Position numbers and translations under genes: made by a program. A model generated the notes under the pieces. The model searched no databases. It worked only from the letters and a program-made list of their open reading frames with translations, and was not told where the DNA came from. DNA of 64,000 nt from Vibrio gallicus (lineage in GTDB: Bacteria > Pseudomonadota > Gammaproteobacteria > Enterobacterales > Vibrionaceae), in assembly GCF_024346875.1 (NCBI RefSeq), contig NZ_AP024871.1:310001-374000 (forward strand). Direction: 5' to 3'. How positions within the stretch are numbered: the first letter of the stretch is position 1; each line of letters starts with the position of its first letter. Of the stretch, positions 18,632-28,618 are shown in pieces.

Positions 18632-19741
18632 ATGACCCCTTTACAAAAATATAAGCAAGACATAGACAGGCATGGTTTTCAGTATGACGCGAAGCAATTT
18701 AAAGCGGTAGAAGCATTTGAGCATCTATTTCAATGCTTTACTGAGGTGCAAAATCAACAGCCACAAAAAATATCTACATGGCGTAAGTGGCTTAGTAAAC
18801 CAAAGCCGGTTGATGCGGTGCAAGGTTTGTACGTCTGGGGCGGGGTAGGTCGAGGTAAAACCTATTTGATGGATAGTTTCTATGATCTACTACCAACAGA
18901 GCGTAAATTGCGCCTGCACTTTCATCGCTTTATGTATCGTGTGCACGATGAACTCAAGAGCCTAGACAAACAAAGTGACCCATTGGAGTTGGTAGCCGAT
19001 AGATTTAAGCAACAGACCGATATTATCTGCTTTGATGAGTTTTTTGTATCAGACATTACCGATGCCATGCTGTTAGGCACGCTTTTTCAAGCCTTGTTTG
19101 CTCGTAATATTACCCTGGTCGCGACCTCAAACATTCCTCCTCATCTATTATATAAAAATGGATTGCAGCGAGCTCGATTCCTACCAGCTATTGAGCTAAT
19201 TGAAAGTAATTGCGCAGTTCATCAGCTAGATAGCGACAATGATTTTAGATTACGTACCCTTTCACAAGCTGAGTTGTATCATTACCCCTTAAATGATATC
19301 GCCAGTCAAAACCTTGAGCACTATTTTCAGCGGCTTAGCGGCATAGAGGTAGAGCAGGGCGTTGGGGTTAAGTCTATAGACATAAACCATCGTGTTATTG
19401 AAGTGAGCAAGGCCTACAACGGGGTGCTGATGGCGAGTTTTAAACAGCTATGTCAGAGCGCAAGAAGTCAGAATGACTATATTGAGCTGTCGCGAGAGTA
19501 CCATACAGTTCTACTATGCGATGTACCGCATATTAAAGCCGATAAAGATGATGCAGCAAGGCGTTTTATTGCCTTAGTTGATGAGTTCTATGAGCGTAAT
19601 GTATGTCTTATTATCTCAGCAGATGTGGCACTAAATGAACTGTATGCAGGGCAGCGCTTAGGGTTCGAATTCGAACGCTGTCAGTCAAGGCTTACGGAAA
19701 TGCAAAGTCTGGCTTATCTTGAACGAGAGCACCTTGCTTAA
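18632..19741 (+). CDS. zapE: Cell division protein ZapE (AFG1-like ATPase)
   Basis: ZapE is a P-loop ATPase of the AFG1 family. In E. coli it joins the division ring under stress and low oxygen and affects Z-ring stability. Walker A is GGVGRGKTYLMD, near residue 72, and Walker B is IICFDEFFVSD, near 130. The conserved RFLPAIELI segment of the family is also present. I start at the ATG at 18632; the frame also contains a TTG nine bases earlier. This gives 369 residues, the usual length. It is divergent from zapG, 119 bases away. Confidence 0.93.
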   Translation: MTPLQKYKQDIDRHGFQYDAKQFKAVEAFEHLFQCFTEVQNQQPQKISTWRKWLSKPKPVDAVQGLYVWGGVGRGKTYLMDSFYDLLPTERKLRLHFHRFMYRVHDELKSLDKQSDPLELVADRFKQQTDIICFDEFFVSDITDAMLLGTLFQALFARNITLVATSNIPPHLLYKNGLQRARFLPAIELIESNCAVHQLDSDNDFRLRTLSQAELYHYPLNDIASQNLEHYFQRLSGIEVEQGVGVKSIDINHRVIEVSKAYNGVLMASFKQLCQSARSQNDYIELSREYHTVLLCDVPHIKADKDDAARRFIALVDEFYERNVCLIISADVALNELYAGQRLGFEFERCQSRLTEMQSLAYLEREHLA

Positions 19742-19786
19742 AGAGAAAATGGATTTAAATAGTGGTTAAAAAAGTCTCAAATAGGA

Positions 19787-19814
19787 TTGCGTTTTAGGCT
19801 TACTCGGGTATAAT
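19787..19814 (+). promoter_or_regulatory. Promoter of the rplM-rpsI operon
   Basis: TTGCGT (19787-19792) and a perfect TATAAT (19809-19814) are 16 bases apart. Transcription would begin near 19821, giving a leader of about 140 bases before rplM. Confidence 0.75.
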
Positions 19815-19820
19815 CCTGCG

Positions 19821-19962
19821 ACCCACCGTTACTGCAGGTGATTTTCTTTATGGAAATTGCCAAAGAGTGCCACCACTCGAAGGGGTGATGAATGGGCTCT
19901 TAGACAGTGGGAGCAATTGCTCCTTATTGGTTTAAATTCAAATATAACGGGTTATTATTAGC
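19821..19962 (+). promoter_or_regulatory. Structured leader of rplM-rpsI, candidate L13 autoregulatory site
   Basis: The leader of about 140 bases holds several foldable segments. A perfect palindrome, GGAGCAATTGCTCC, lies at 19910-19923, and GAGTGCCACCACTC lies near 19865-19878. In E. coli the rplM-rpsI mRNA leader is bound by L13 for feedback control; a similar role here is inference from position and structure. Pairing was judged by eye. Confidence 0.5.
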
Positions 19963-20391
19963 ATGAAAACATTCGTTGCTAAACCAGAAACAGTAAAACG
20001 TGACTGGTATGTTGTAGACGCTGAAGGTAAAACTCTAGGTCGTCTTGCAAGTGAAATCGCTTCTCGCCTACGCGGTAAGCATAAAGCTGAATACACTCCT
20101 CATTGTGACACTGGTGATTACATCATCGTTGTTAACGCTGAGAAGATTACCGTAACTGGTAACAAGGCTAAAGGTAAAGTGTATTACCGTCACTCTGAAT
20201 TCCCAGGTGGCCTTAAGTCTATCACTTTTGAAAAACTGATCGACAAGAAGCCAGAGATGGTTATTGAACTAGCTGTTAAAGGTATGTTACCACGTGGTCC
20301 TCTAGGCCGCGCAATGTACCGTAAGCTAAAAGTATACGCTGGCGCTGAGCACAACCATGCTGCTCAACAACCACAAGTACTAGACATCTAA
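19963..20391 (+). CDS. rplM: 50S ribosomal protein L13
   Basis: L13 is an early-assembly protein of the large ribosomal subunit that binds 23S rRNA. The 142-residue sequence opens [20 protein letters not shown] and contains the family signature region [21 protein letters not shown]. The length equals that of E. coli L13. Codon choice is strongly biased to preferred codons, as expected for high expression. It is the first gene of a two-gene operon with rpsI and is preceded by a clear promoter and a structured leader. Confidence 0.98.
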   Translation: MKTFVAKPETVKRDWYVVDAEGKTLGRLASEIASRLRGKHKAEYTPHCDTGDYIIVVNAEKITVTGNKAKGKVYYRHSEFPGGLKSITFEKLIDKKPEMVIELAVKGMLPRGPLGRAMYRKLKVYAGAEHNHAAQQPQVLDI

Positions 20392-20406
20392 TTGGGGATT
20401 ATGGAA

Positions 20407-20799
20407 ATGGCAGAGAATCAATACTACGGCACTGGTCGTCGCAAAAGCTCAGCTGCTCGTGTTTTCATCAAACCGGGCGCTGGTAACATCGTAATCAACA
20501 AGCGTAGCCTTGATGAGTACTTCGGTCGTGAAACTTCTCGCATGGTTGTTCGTCAGCCACTAGAGCTAGTTGAAATGATTGAAAAACTTGACCTATACAT
20601 CACTGTTAAAGGTGGCGGTATTTCTGGTCAAGCTGGTGCAATTCGTCACGGTATCACTCGCGCTCTTATGGAGTATGACGAGTCTCTACGCCCTGTATTA
20701 CGCTCAGCTGGTTACGTTACTCGTGACGCACGTAAAGTTGAACGTAAGAAAGTTGGTCTACGTAAAGCACGTCGTAAGCCACAATTCTCGAAGCGTTAA
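20407..20799 (+). CDS. rpsI: 30S ribosomal protein S9
   Basis: S9 is a small-subunit protein whose C-terminal tail reaches the P-site tRNA. The tail ends KPQFSKR, as in E. coli, and the invariant [15 protein letters not shown] motif is present. I start at the ATG at 20407, which gives the canonical [15 protein letters not shown] opening and 130 residues. An in-frame ATG at 20401 would add only two residues. GGGG at 20394-20397 is the likely ribosome-binding site. It follows rplM by 15 bases and ends before a strong terminator. Confidence 0.98.
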   Translation: MAENQYYGTGRRKSSAARVFIKPGAGNIVINKRSLDEYFGRETSRMVVRQPLELVEMIEKLDLYITVKGGGISGQAGAIRHGITRALMEYDESLRPVLRSAGYVTRDARKVERKKVGLRKARRKPQFSKR

Positions 20800-20849
20800 T
20801 CTTTCTTTACGAAAGAGCAATGCTCCAGTTTTTACTGGAATTGTGTTGG

Positions 20850-20878
20850 AAAAAGCTCGGTTTTATACCGAGCTTTTT
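20850..20878 (+). terminator. Intrinsic terminator of rplM-rpsI
   Basis: The stem AAAAGCTCGG(T)/(A)CCGAGCTTTT encloses a short TTTAT loop and continues into T-rich sequence. It ends the ribosomal operon. The rest of the gap to petA (about 20879-21106) is AT-rich, and I could not place a petA promoter in it. Confidence 0.88.
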
Positions 20879-21106
20879 GTTTTTTTAAAAATAAAAAATC
20901 CTTTCTATATAACCCCTTCCACCTTCAAGTTATCACTTTTGTGCTTTTTGTGACCTATGCTCTGATTTTGTTTACATATGTTGTGAAAAGGTAGCTTTAT
21001 CTTGTCTTGAAGTAACACTTTCTTTATCATTTCTCCCCATAAAAATAGAGATATTGCTCTGTTAAAAGAGTAAATCTATCCAAAGGAGCAAATGGGAGAA
21101 TGTTGG

Positions 21107-21697
21107 ATGAGCAATGCGCCACTAAATAATGGACGCCGCAAGTTTCTGACCGCAACTACGGCAGTAGTCGGTGGGCTGGGAGCCGCTGCTGTGGCTGTCC
21201 CCTTTATCAAGTCTTGGAATCCAAGTGCTCGTGCTAAATCTGCAGGTGCACCTGTTGAGTTTGATATAAGCAAGCTTGAAGAAGGACAGATGGCGAGAGC
21301 TATCTGGCGTGGTCAGCCGGTATGGGTTGTCCGCCGTGGAGAGTCAACGCTTGCAGAGCTTGGCAAGATAGAAAATCAATTACGTGACCCGAATTCAGTA
21401 GAAGAACAACAGCCTTCTTATGCCCAAAATCCTTATCGTTCTTTAAAGCCTGAAATATTCGTAGCCGTGGGATTATGTACTCACCTTGGTTGTTCACCGA
21501 CTTACATGCCAAATAATTTTGGTGAGCAGGTAAGCGGGCTTAAATCAGGGTTCTTCTGTCCATGTCATGGTTCAAAGTTTGATATGGCAGGTCGAGTATT
21601 TCAAGGGGTACCGGCGCCATATAACCTCGCAATACCACCGTATATGTACCTGAATGATAACTTGCTGTTGATCGGCGAAGACGAAGGAGAAGCTTAA
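21107..21697 (+). CDS. petA: Ubiquinol-cytochrome c reductase, Rieske iron-sulfur subunit
   Basis: The Rieske protein of the cytochrome bc1 complex passes electrons from ubiquinol to cytochrome c1 on the periplasmic side. The N-terminus has a twin-arginine signal-anchor ([20 protein letters not shown]). The [2Fe-2S] ligands are in CTHLGC and CPCHGS. The start at 21107 gives [13 protein letters not shown], 196 residues, with GGGAGA seven bases upstream. An upstream ATG at 21092 has an SD placed too close. It overlaps petB by one base (TAATG). Confidence 0.96.
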   Translation: MSNAPLNNGRRKFLTATTAVVGGLGAAAVAVPFIKSWNPSARAKSAGAPVEFDISKLEEGQMARAIWRGQPVWVVRRGESTLAELGKIENQLRDPNSVEEQQPSYAQNPYRSLKPEIFVAVGLCTHLGCSPTYMPNNFGEQVSGLKSGFFCPCHGSKFDMAGRVFQGVPAPYNLAIPPYMYLNDNLLLIGEDEGEA

Positions 21698-22959
21698 TGG
21701 AGGCTTTACTCGGCTGGATTGAAAAGCGCATCCCGGCAATGAATGCCTATCGCAAACACATGTCGGAATACCCTCAGCCCAAAAATTCAAACTTTTGGTA
21801 TATCTTTGGTGCCTTAGCCATGCTGGTTTTAGTCAACCAGATCGTGACAGGTATCTGGCTAACCATGAACTATGTTCCTTCGGCAGAAGGTGCGTTTGCA
21901 TCGGTTGAATATATCATGCGTGACGTTGAGTACGGTTGGTTACTACGTTACATGCACTCTACTGGCGCATCTTTCTTCTTTATCGTTATTTACCTGCATA
22001 TGTTCCGTGGTCTTATCTATGGCTCTTATCAGAAACCACGTGAGCTAGTATGGCTATTCGGCATGCTACTGTTTGTCGTTCTAATGGCAGAGGCTTTCAT
22101 GGGGTATATGCTACCTTGGGGGCAGATGTCTTACTGGGGAGCTCAGGTAATCATAGGCTTGTTTGGGGCTATTCCTTTCGTAGGTGATGACCTAACGCTA
22201 TGGATTCGAGGCGACTATGTTATCTCGGGCGCAACCCTAAACCGCTTCTTTGCATTGCACGTTATTGCATTACCTATTGTATTGTTGTTGCTAGTTGCGT
22301 TGCATATCTTAGCGCTACACGAAGTAGGCTCTAATAACCCAGACGGTATCGACACTAAGCTTCCAAAAGGAACTATGGGTGAAGATTACCAGGCTGACTT
22401 CAAATTCCACGAAGACTATACCAAGAAGTATGACATTATTGACTCCATGCCGTTCCATCCATATGGAACCTTAAAGGATCTCTTTTATATTGGTGTCTTC
22501 TTACTATTCTTCTGTTATGTGCTGTTTTACGCACCAGCAATGGGAGGCTTCTTCCTTGAACCACCTAACTTTGAGGTTGCGAACCCGTTGAAGACCCCTG
22601 AGCATATCGCTCCGGTTTGGTACTTCTCTCCAAACTACGCCATTTTACGCGCAATACCGGACAAACTTATTGGGTTTGTGTTCTTTGGTGGATCAATTGT
22701 GGTGTTATTCCTATTGCCATGGCTCGATCGCTGTAACGTTCGTTCGTTCCGCTACCGTAGCAAGATCCATATGGTTAACTTAATTCAATTTACGGTTTCA
22801 TTTGTAGGTTTAGGGGTGCTAGGAGCCCTGCCAGCAACAGAGTTGTATACCAATTTATCACGCTTGTTTAGTGTGGGTTACTTTATGTTCTTTGTGGTCT
22901 TATTTATCTACAGCAAGAATGAAAAAACCAAAACGCTACCGACGAGGGTGACTAAATAA
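21697..22959 (+). CDS. petB: Ubiquinol-cytochrome c reductase, cytochrome b subunit
   Basis: Cytochrome b is the membrane core of complex III, with two b hemes and the two quinone sites. The 420-residue protein shows about eight membrane spans. The heme-ligating His residues lie in MHSTGASFFF/YLHMFRG and in FFALHVIALP/VALHILALHEVGS. The Qo-site motif PEHIAPVWYFSPNYAILRAIP contains the usual PEW-like turn in altered form. The start codon overlaps the petA stop, and the stop overlaps the petC start, so the three genes form one tight operon. Confidence 0.97.
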   Translation: MEALLGWIEKRIPAMNAYRKHMSEYPQPKNSNFWYIFGALAMLVLVNQIVTGIWLTMNYVPSAEGAFASVEYIMRDVEYGWLLRYMHSTGASFFFIVIYLHMFRGLIYGSYQKPRELVWLFGMLLFVVLMAEAFMGYMLPWGQMSYWGAQVIIGLFGAIPFVGDDLTLWIRGDYVISGATLNRFFALHVIALPIVLLLLVALHILALHEVGSNNPDGIDTKLPKGTMGEDYQADFKFHEDYTKKYDIIDSMPFHPYGTLKDLFYIGVFLLFFCYVLFYAPAMGGFFLEPPNFEVANPLKTPEHIAPVWYFSPNYAILRAIPDKLIGFVFFGGSIVVLFLLPWLDRCNVRSFRYRSKIHMVNLIQFTVSFVGLGVLGALPATELYTNLSRLFSVGYFMFFVVLFIYSKNEKTKTLPTRVTK

Positions 22960-23696
22960 TGAAGAAGTTATTCGTATTTTTGTTTGCGCTGTTACCAGCT
23001 ATCGGTTTTGCCGCTGGTGGTAACTTCGCACTAGACAAAGCTAACAATGATATCCGTGACCACGCTTCATTGCAGCGTGGCGCACAGACCTTTATGAACT
23101 ATTGCTTTGGTTGTCATGCCACTCAATATCAGCGCTATGAACGCGTTGCTACTGACTTAGGTATTCCGCTTGATCTAATGCGTGAAAACCTAATGTTTGA
23201 TTCGTCGGCTGCGATTGGCGACCTGATGACCAACAATATTCCGGAAAAAGATGCCGCTAAATGGTTTGGTACGGCGCCACCGGATCTAACTTTGACCGCA
23301 CGAGTTCGTGGCGTAGATTGGCTATACACTTATTTACGCTCATTCTATGAAGACCCGAGCCGTCCATTTGGGGTGAATAACATTATCTTCCCAAGTGTTG
23401 GTATGCCGCACGCTCTTGAGGAGCTTCAGGGTGTGCCGAAGCCAGTTTATGAAACTACGCTGGTTGATGGTGAAGAACAACGTGTTGTGGTTGGAGTGAA
23501 GGCGGATGGTACTGGTGAGCTAAGTCAGAGTGAATATGATGATGCGATTCGGGATCTGGTTAACTTCCTTGAGTATGCAGGAGATCCAGTTCAGGTAGAG
23601 CGAGAGCAAATGGGGCTGTGGGCCTTGTTATTCTTGCTTGTCTTTACTGGCGTTGCCTTCTTACTATATAAAGAGTATTGGCGCGATATCCACTAA
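22959..23696 (+). CDS. petC: Ubiquinol-cytochrome c reductase, cytochrome c1 subunit
   Basis: Cytochrome c1 accepts electrons from the Rieske centre and passes them to soluble cytochrome c in the periplasm. A signal peptide ends at GFAAG near residue 20. The single heme c site is CFGCH, near residue 48. A C-terminal membrane anchor spans about residues 218-236 (LWALLFLLVFTGVAFLLY). The length is 245 residues. It is the third gene of petABC and overlaps petB by one base. A hairpin follows before sspA. Confidence 0.96.
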   Translation: MKKLFVFLFALLPAIGFAAGGNFALDKANNDIRDHASLQRGAQTFMNYCFGCHATQYQRYERVATDLGIPLDLMRENLMFDSSAAIGDLMTNNIPEKDAAKWFGTAPPDLTLTARVRGVDWLYTYLRSFYEDPSRPFGVNNIIFPSVGMPHALEELQGVPKPVYETTLVDGEEQRVVVGVKADGTGELSQSEYDDAIRDLVNFLEYAGDPVQVEREQMGLWALLFLLVFTGVAFLLYKEYWRDIH

Positions 23697-23725
23697 TCGT
23701 GATATCATGTAATGCTAATTTCTTT

Positions 23726-23757
23726 AATGGGGGCATGATGCCTCCATTGTTGTTTTA
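23726..23757 (+). terminator. Likely terminator between petC and sspA
   Basis: AATGGGGGCA and TGCCTCCATT pair over ten positions with one G-T wobble around a TGA loop, followed by the T-rich GTTGTTTTATT. The T tract is interrupted, so termination may be partial. Confidence 0.55.
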
Positions 23758-23779
23758 TTGAATAATGACCGGAGGGCTC

Positions 23780-24415
23780 ATGGCTGTAGCTGCCAATAAA
23801 CGTTCTGTGATGACTCTATTCTCAAGCGCTACTGATATGGCTAGCCATCAAGTACGTATTGTCTTGGCTGAGAAGGGAGTAAGCGTCGAGGTTGAGCTTG
23901 TAGAGGAAGGAAACTTACCTACTGAGCTTACAGAGCTAAACCCATACAAATCTGTGCCAACCTTGGTAGACCGTGAATTGACTCTTTATGATTCAAAAAT
24001 CATCATGGAATATCTGGACGAGCGTTTCCCTCATCCACCACTTATGCCTGTATACCCAGTAGACCGCGGTAAGAATCGTCTTATGATGTATCGCATTCAA
24101 CGTAACTGGTATAGCCTTGCTGAGAAGGTGATTAGCGGTAATGCGGAAGAAGCGGAAAAAGCCCGTCAGAAGCTGCGTAATGACTTGCTGATGCTTGGTC
24201 CGTTATTCGCTGAAAGCGAGTACTTCATGAGTGAAGACTTCAGCTTGATCGATTGTTATTTAGCTCCACTATTGTGGCGTTTACCAACTTTCGGTATTGA
24301 GTTAACAGGCCCAGGTTCTAAAGAGCTGAAAATATACATGAATCGCGTATTTGAACGTGACTCATTCCTTGCTTCTTTAACTGAAGCTGAGCGTGAGATG
24401 CGTCTCGTTCGCTAA
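23780..24415 (+). CDS. sspA: Stringent starvation protein A
   Basis: SspA has a glutathione-S-transferase fold but binds RNA polymerase rather than glutathione. In enterics it activates acid-resistance and stationary-phase genes and lowers H-NS. The N-terminal thioredoxin-like half includes NPYKSVPTLVDRELTLYDSKIIMEYL, and the helical C-terminal half follows. Starting at ATG 23780 gives the canonical MAVAANKRSVMTLFSS opening and 211 residues. GGAGGG lies just upstream. An ATG at 23765 has no ribosome-binding site. The stop overlaps the sspB start. Confidence 0.96.
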   Translation: MAVAANKRSVMTLFSSATDMASHQVRIVLAEKGVSVEVELVEEGNLPTELTELNPYKSVPTLVDRELTLYDSKIIMEYLDERFPHPPLMPVYPVDRGKNRLMMYRIQRNWYSLAEKVISGNAEEAEKARQKLRNDLLMLGPLFAESEYFMSEDFSLIDCYLAPLLWRLPTFGIELTGPGSKELKIYMNRVFERDSFLASLTEAEREMRLVR

Positions 24416-24897
24416 TGGATATTTCTGCAATGACGCCACGTCGACCATATCTGCTGCGCGCTTTTTATGAGTGGCTGGTTGATAATGATTTGACACCACA
24501 CCTAGTAGTAGACGCTATGATGAGTGGAGTGCGGGTGCCGGATGAATACGTACAAGATGGACAGATTATCTTGAACGTTGCACCACGTGCGGTAGGCAAT
24601 ATCGAAATAAGCAATGAAGCGGTAACCTTTCATGCTCGTTTTGGTGGACGTCCACACTCGGTTATTGTGCCTATCTATGCTGTGCAAGCAATTTACGCTC
24701 GTGAAAACGGTGCTGGTACTATGTTTGAGCCAGAAGAAGCCTATGACGATATTGAAGAGAGCGAAGAAATTCAACACCTCTCTTCGACGGATAGCGTTCA
24801 ACCGGTTGAAGCTGCGCCTAGTGATGAAGAGAGTGGTCCAGATGATGAATCACCTCGTCCTCCAAAAGGTCGCCCTAGCTTACGTGTAGTAAAATAG
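24415..24897 (+). CDS. sspB: ClpXP protease specificity-enhancing factor SspB
   Basis: SspB delivers ssrA-tagged proteins and the RseA fragment to ClpXP. The folded N-terminal domain (about 1-110) contains RPYLLRAFYEWLVDN and GRPHSVIVPIYAVQAIYARENGAGTMFEPE, which form the substrate groove. A flexible acidic linker leads to the C-terminal docking tail GRPSLRVVK, which fits the ClpX zinc-binding domain; the LRVVK end matches E. coli. The length is 160 residues. The start is coupled to the sspA stop (TAATG). It links functionally to degS, since both act in the RseA cascade. Confidence 0.96.
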   Translation: MDISAMTPRRPYLLRAFYEWLVDNDLTPHLVVDAMMSGVRVPDEYVQDGQIILNVAPRAVGNIEISNEAVTFHARFGGRPHSVIVPIYAVQAIYARENGAGTMFEPEEAYDDIEESEEIQHLSSTDSVQPVEAAPSDEESGPDDESPRPPKGRPSLRVVK

Positions 24898-24916
24898 TAT
24901 CTATGCTTTGATAAAA

Positions 24917-24947
24917 TAAAAGTCTCGCTATATGCGAGACTTTTTTG
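24917..24947. terminator. Bidirectional terminator between sspB and dolP
   Basis: AAAAGTCTCGC and GCGAGACTTTT form an 11-bp stem around TATAT, with A/T runs outside. It serves sspB (plus) and dolP (minus). Confidence 0.88.
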
Positions 24948-24950
24948 TTG

Positions 24951-25766
24951 TTACAGGTCTTCCTCAGTGATTCTATCAGAAGAGTCTATATAGGGTTGAT
25001 TGGAGTCTTCAGCAACAGCGTCATCATCGTCGGTAGAATTGGTGTTGTCTGATTCATCTGCCTGTGATGTTTGATTGGTTACGCTATTCTCGTTTGTCGT
25101 AGTGGCTTGAGTTGGCGTTGATTCAATAATATCTTCTACGGTGGCTTCACGGCGCTCAGGCTCGCTAGGTTTGTCGACATCATCAATGGCGTTTTCAGCT
25201 ACCACAAATCCTCGAATTACATGCTTTACGCCTGAGACATTGCGCGTAACCTCGGTCGCAATATTGGCATGTTCAGCGGTAACATAACCAAATAGAAATA
25301 CTTCATTGTTTTCAGTGATGACCTTAATGCTAGCACCTTTAAGCTTTGCTTCACGCGTTAAGAACGACTTCACTTTGGTGGTTATCCAGCTGTCACGACT
25401 CATCTGGCTAACATCGACAACCGGTCCTACTTGCAGCTGGTTGTAGACTTTATTTACGCCTTTAACCAGCTTAACTTGTTCTTCAACTTGTTGTTTCTGT
25501 TGCTCTGTTGCAATCTGACCGATTAGCACCACCCGTCCACGATAAGCATTTGCAGCAATACGAGAATGGCCTCTAAAGGGCGGCTTGTTGCTCAGTGCAG
25601 CGGCTTCAAATTCGATATTATTGTCTTGCCAAACCTGACTTGTAGAGCGCACATCAGAGACGCTTGGTGTATCTGAGCCTAGGGTTAGCATTCCTGCGCA
25701 GCCACTGAGGGCAAAACTGGCAAATAGAGTTAATATGACTAATTTTAATTGTCGAGTGTACAACAT
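24951..25766 (-). CDS. dolP: Outer membrane lipoprotein DolP (YraP), dual BON domains, with a long acidic tail
   Basis: DolP is an outer-membrane lipoprotein that binds anionic phospholipid and supports envelope integrity and the BAM complex. The signal peptide ends in the lipobox LSGC, with lipidated Cys23. Two BON domains follow, about 44-113 and 123-190, the second ending GVKHVIRGFVVAEN. Enteric DolP stops near this point, at about 191 residues. Here 80 further residues, Ser/Thr/Asn-rich and strongly acidic (with a run of four Asp), continue to the C-terminus with no predicted fold. The place after diaA is conserved. The tail's function is unknown. Confidence 0.9.
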   Translation of the reverse strand: MLYTRQLKLVILTLFASFALSGCAGMLTLGSDTPSVSDVRSTSQVWQDNNIEFEAAALSNKPPFRGHSRIAANAYRGRVVLIGQIATEQQKQQVEEQVKLVKGVNKVYNQLQVGPVVDVSQMSRDSWITTKVKSFLTREAKLKGASIKVITENNEVFLFGYVTAEHANIATEVTRNVSGVKHVIRGFVVAENAIDDVDKPSEPERREATVEDIIESTPTQATTTNENSVTNQTSQADESDNTNSTDDDDAVAEDSNQPYIDSSDRITEEDL

Positions 25767-25787
25767 GATTTCACCCTTTGACGGTTA

Positions 25788-26729
<942 letters not shown>

Positions 26730-26746
<17 letters not shown>

Positions 26747-28556
26747 ATTCAGCCCAGCTAAGCTGGCGTTGAACAACACATGAGTCATCAATGCTTAGTA
26801 CGCCAGTCTGACCTGGAACAGTTAGCCCTTGGCTTACTTTCATATTTGGCAGTGAATTCACTAAACTATATGCGTCCATGCCTAGAGCACGTAAGCGTAT
26901 AATCTGGAAGTTTGATTTACTCCACACTGATTGCATCTCTTTTTCTAGTGCGGGATCAGGGTTTACTAGCATTGGTATATCGCTATAGATAACACCAGAT
27001 AAGTCTTGAGATGCACGCTGTATACCTGAGTGACTCAATGAGTTAGCGTACAGCTTCGGTGGTGTCGCTTCTGGGTTAATCGCCACATTAATAAATGGTT
27101 TAATCAGATTCAGCTCAGAGTCTTTCGCTATGATATACACCGCATCAATATCACGACGTGAACGCTCGGTAGCTTCCATCTCCATACCTACCAAATTATC
27201 CATTTGTGCAATACGACGTTTGCTCTGCTGTATGCCAAATACATTATTTACCGCAAACTGTAGCTGGCTATTTGATTTAAAGTAAGCTGCAGCAGCTTTG
27301 GTGTCTTGTTGCTGTGCCCACTGCTGTTGGAAGGCCTTTGCCATACGTCGTCCATATGAACCGTTTGGTGCTATAACTAATGGGTACTTATAGCCTGACG
27401 TAGCCAAGTGTTTTGCCGCCTCTTGAGCCTCTTGCTCAGGAGAGAGGGTCACATAGCAGAACTGGTTATTTTGAATCACTTCATCAGGAAAGTTTAATGC
27501 CAGCATTGGAATTGGAGCCGCACTTTCTTGTTGTAGTTGTTGCAGTTTCTCAATTTTATCCTTCATTAACGGGCCAACAACGAAGTCGACATCTTGGTCG
27601 ATAAGTTGTTGCTCGATATCATCCATGCTGTTTTTTTCGCTGTCGATAATAACGTAATCCGTTGTTGGGTCACGCTCTTTATCGCGCATCATTGCGAATA
27701 CAAAGCCATCGCGGATAATCTTAGCTTGCTTAGCAAACTTACCACTTAATGGTAAAATAAGAGCAGTTTTAGCCGGTTGCAGGATCTCTAAAGCGAGAAT
27801 TTCTTTTAACTCTGTTGGCGTATAAAGCGCGGCAGGATGGCTAACGTTTTCATCAATCCATTTCTGTACGGTTTTCTGCAACCTTGGTAGATTGCCGCCT
27901 AGCGTCTGTTTATAGACAGCAAGTGTACGCCATCCTTCGAGATCCTTTTCATCACTTTTTACTGTGATTGCACTAAGGTCATCTAATGAGGTTGATGATA
28001 GTAATGCCCATATATGATCTGAGTTTGCTTGCTGTTGATCCTCATTTAAGAAGTCAGCGCCGTAGATCAATTCTTCTGCAGCTTTGATCGGTAGGTATAA
28101 TGCTTGGTAGATTTCCGAGCGCATCTCGTAGTATCGATGCCACTGTTGTCTATCTAGTTTCCATTGATTTTGGAAGTTAAGCTGTTTGATAGCATCTGCT
28201 GGTTGATTGTTGTTTACCATCAACTCTGCTCTAGCTAGTTGCCATTCAGCTTGTTGCTTCTCTGTCATCTGCAGTTGGGCAAGACGTCGTATAATACGAT
28301 TCGCTAGATCCGAATTATTTTCATCGACAGCTGCTTTTAGGGATAGAATAAGCCAATCGACTTGCAATGCACCCTCAGTAGAGTCCGCCTTCATGAGATA
28401 AAACTCAGAGGTTTGAGTTGGCTCATTAAGAATATTAGACTGTTGCGCTACGTCCGGCCCAGAAGGTTGGGTTGAGCAAGCAGCGAGAAGTACAGACAAT
28501 GCAATTGGGGTAAAAATGCGTGATACACTGTATCCAGATCGTTTTTTTTGCGCCAT
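26730..28556 (-). CDS. lpoA: Penicillin-binding protein activator LpoA
   Basis: LpoA is an outer-membrane lipoprotein that reaches through the periplasm to stimulate the peptidoglycan polymerase PBP1A. A lipoprotein signal ends LLAAC, with Cys near residue 27. Residues up to about 250 are helical, TPR-like repeats. From about 260 (TALILPLSGKFAKQAKIIRDGF) a periplasmic-binding-protein fold follows. The length is 608 residues, somewhat shorter than E. coli LpoA (678), which has extra linker. It is divergent from rsmI, with only 62 bases between starts, and begins the lpoA-yraN-diaA-dolP run. Confidence 0.94.
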
Positions 28557-28618
28557 GAGTTCTTTAAATCGTATGGGTTAATTACCTCTATATTAATCCT
28601 TCAAGTGACGGTAAACAA

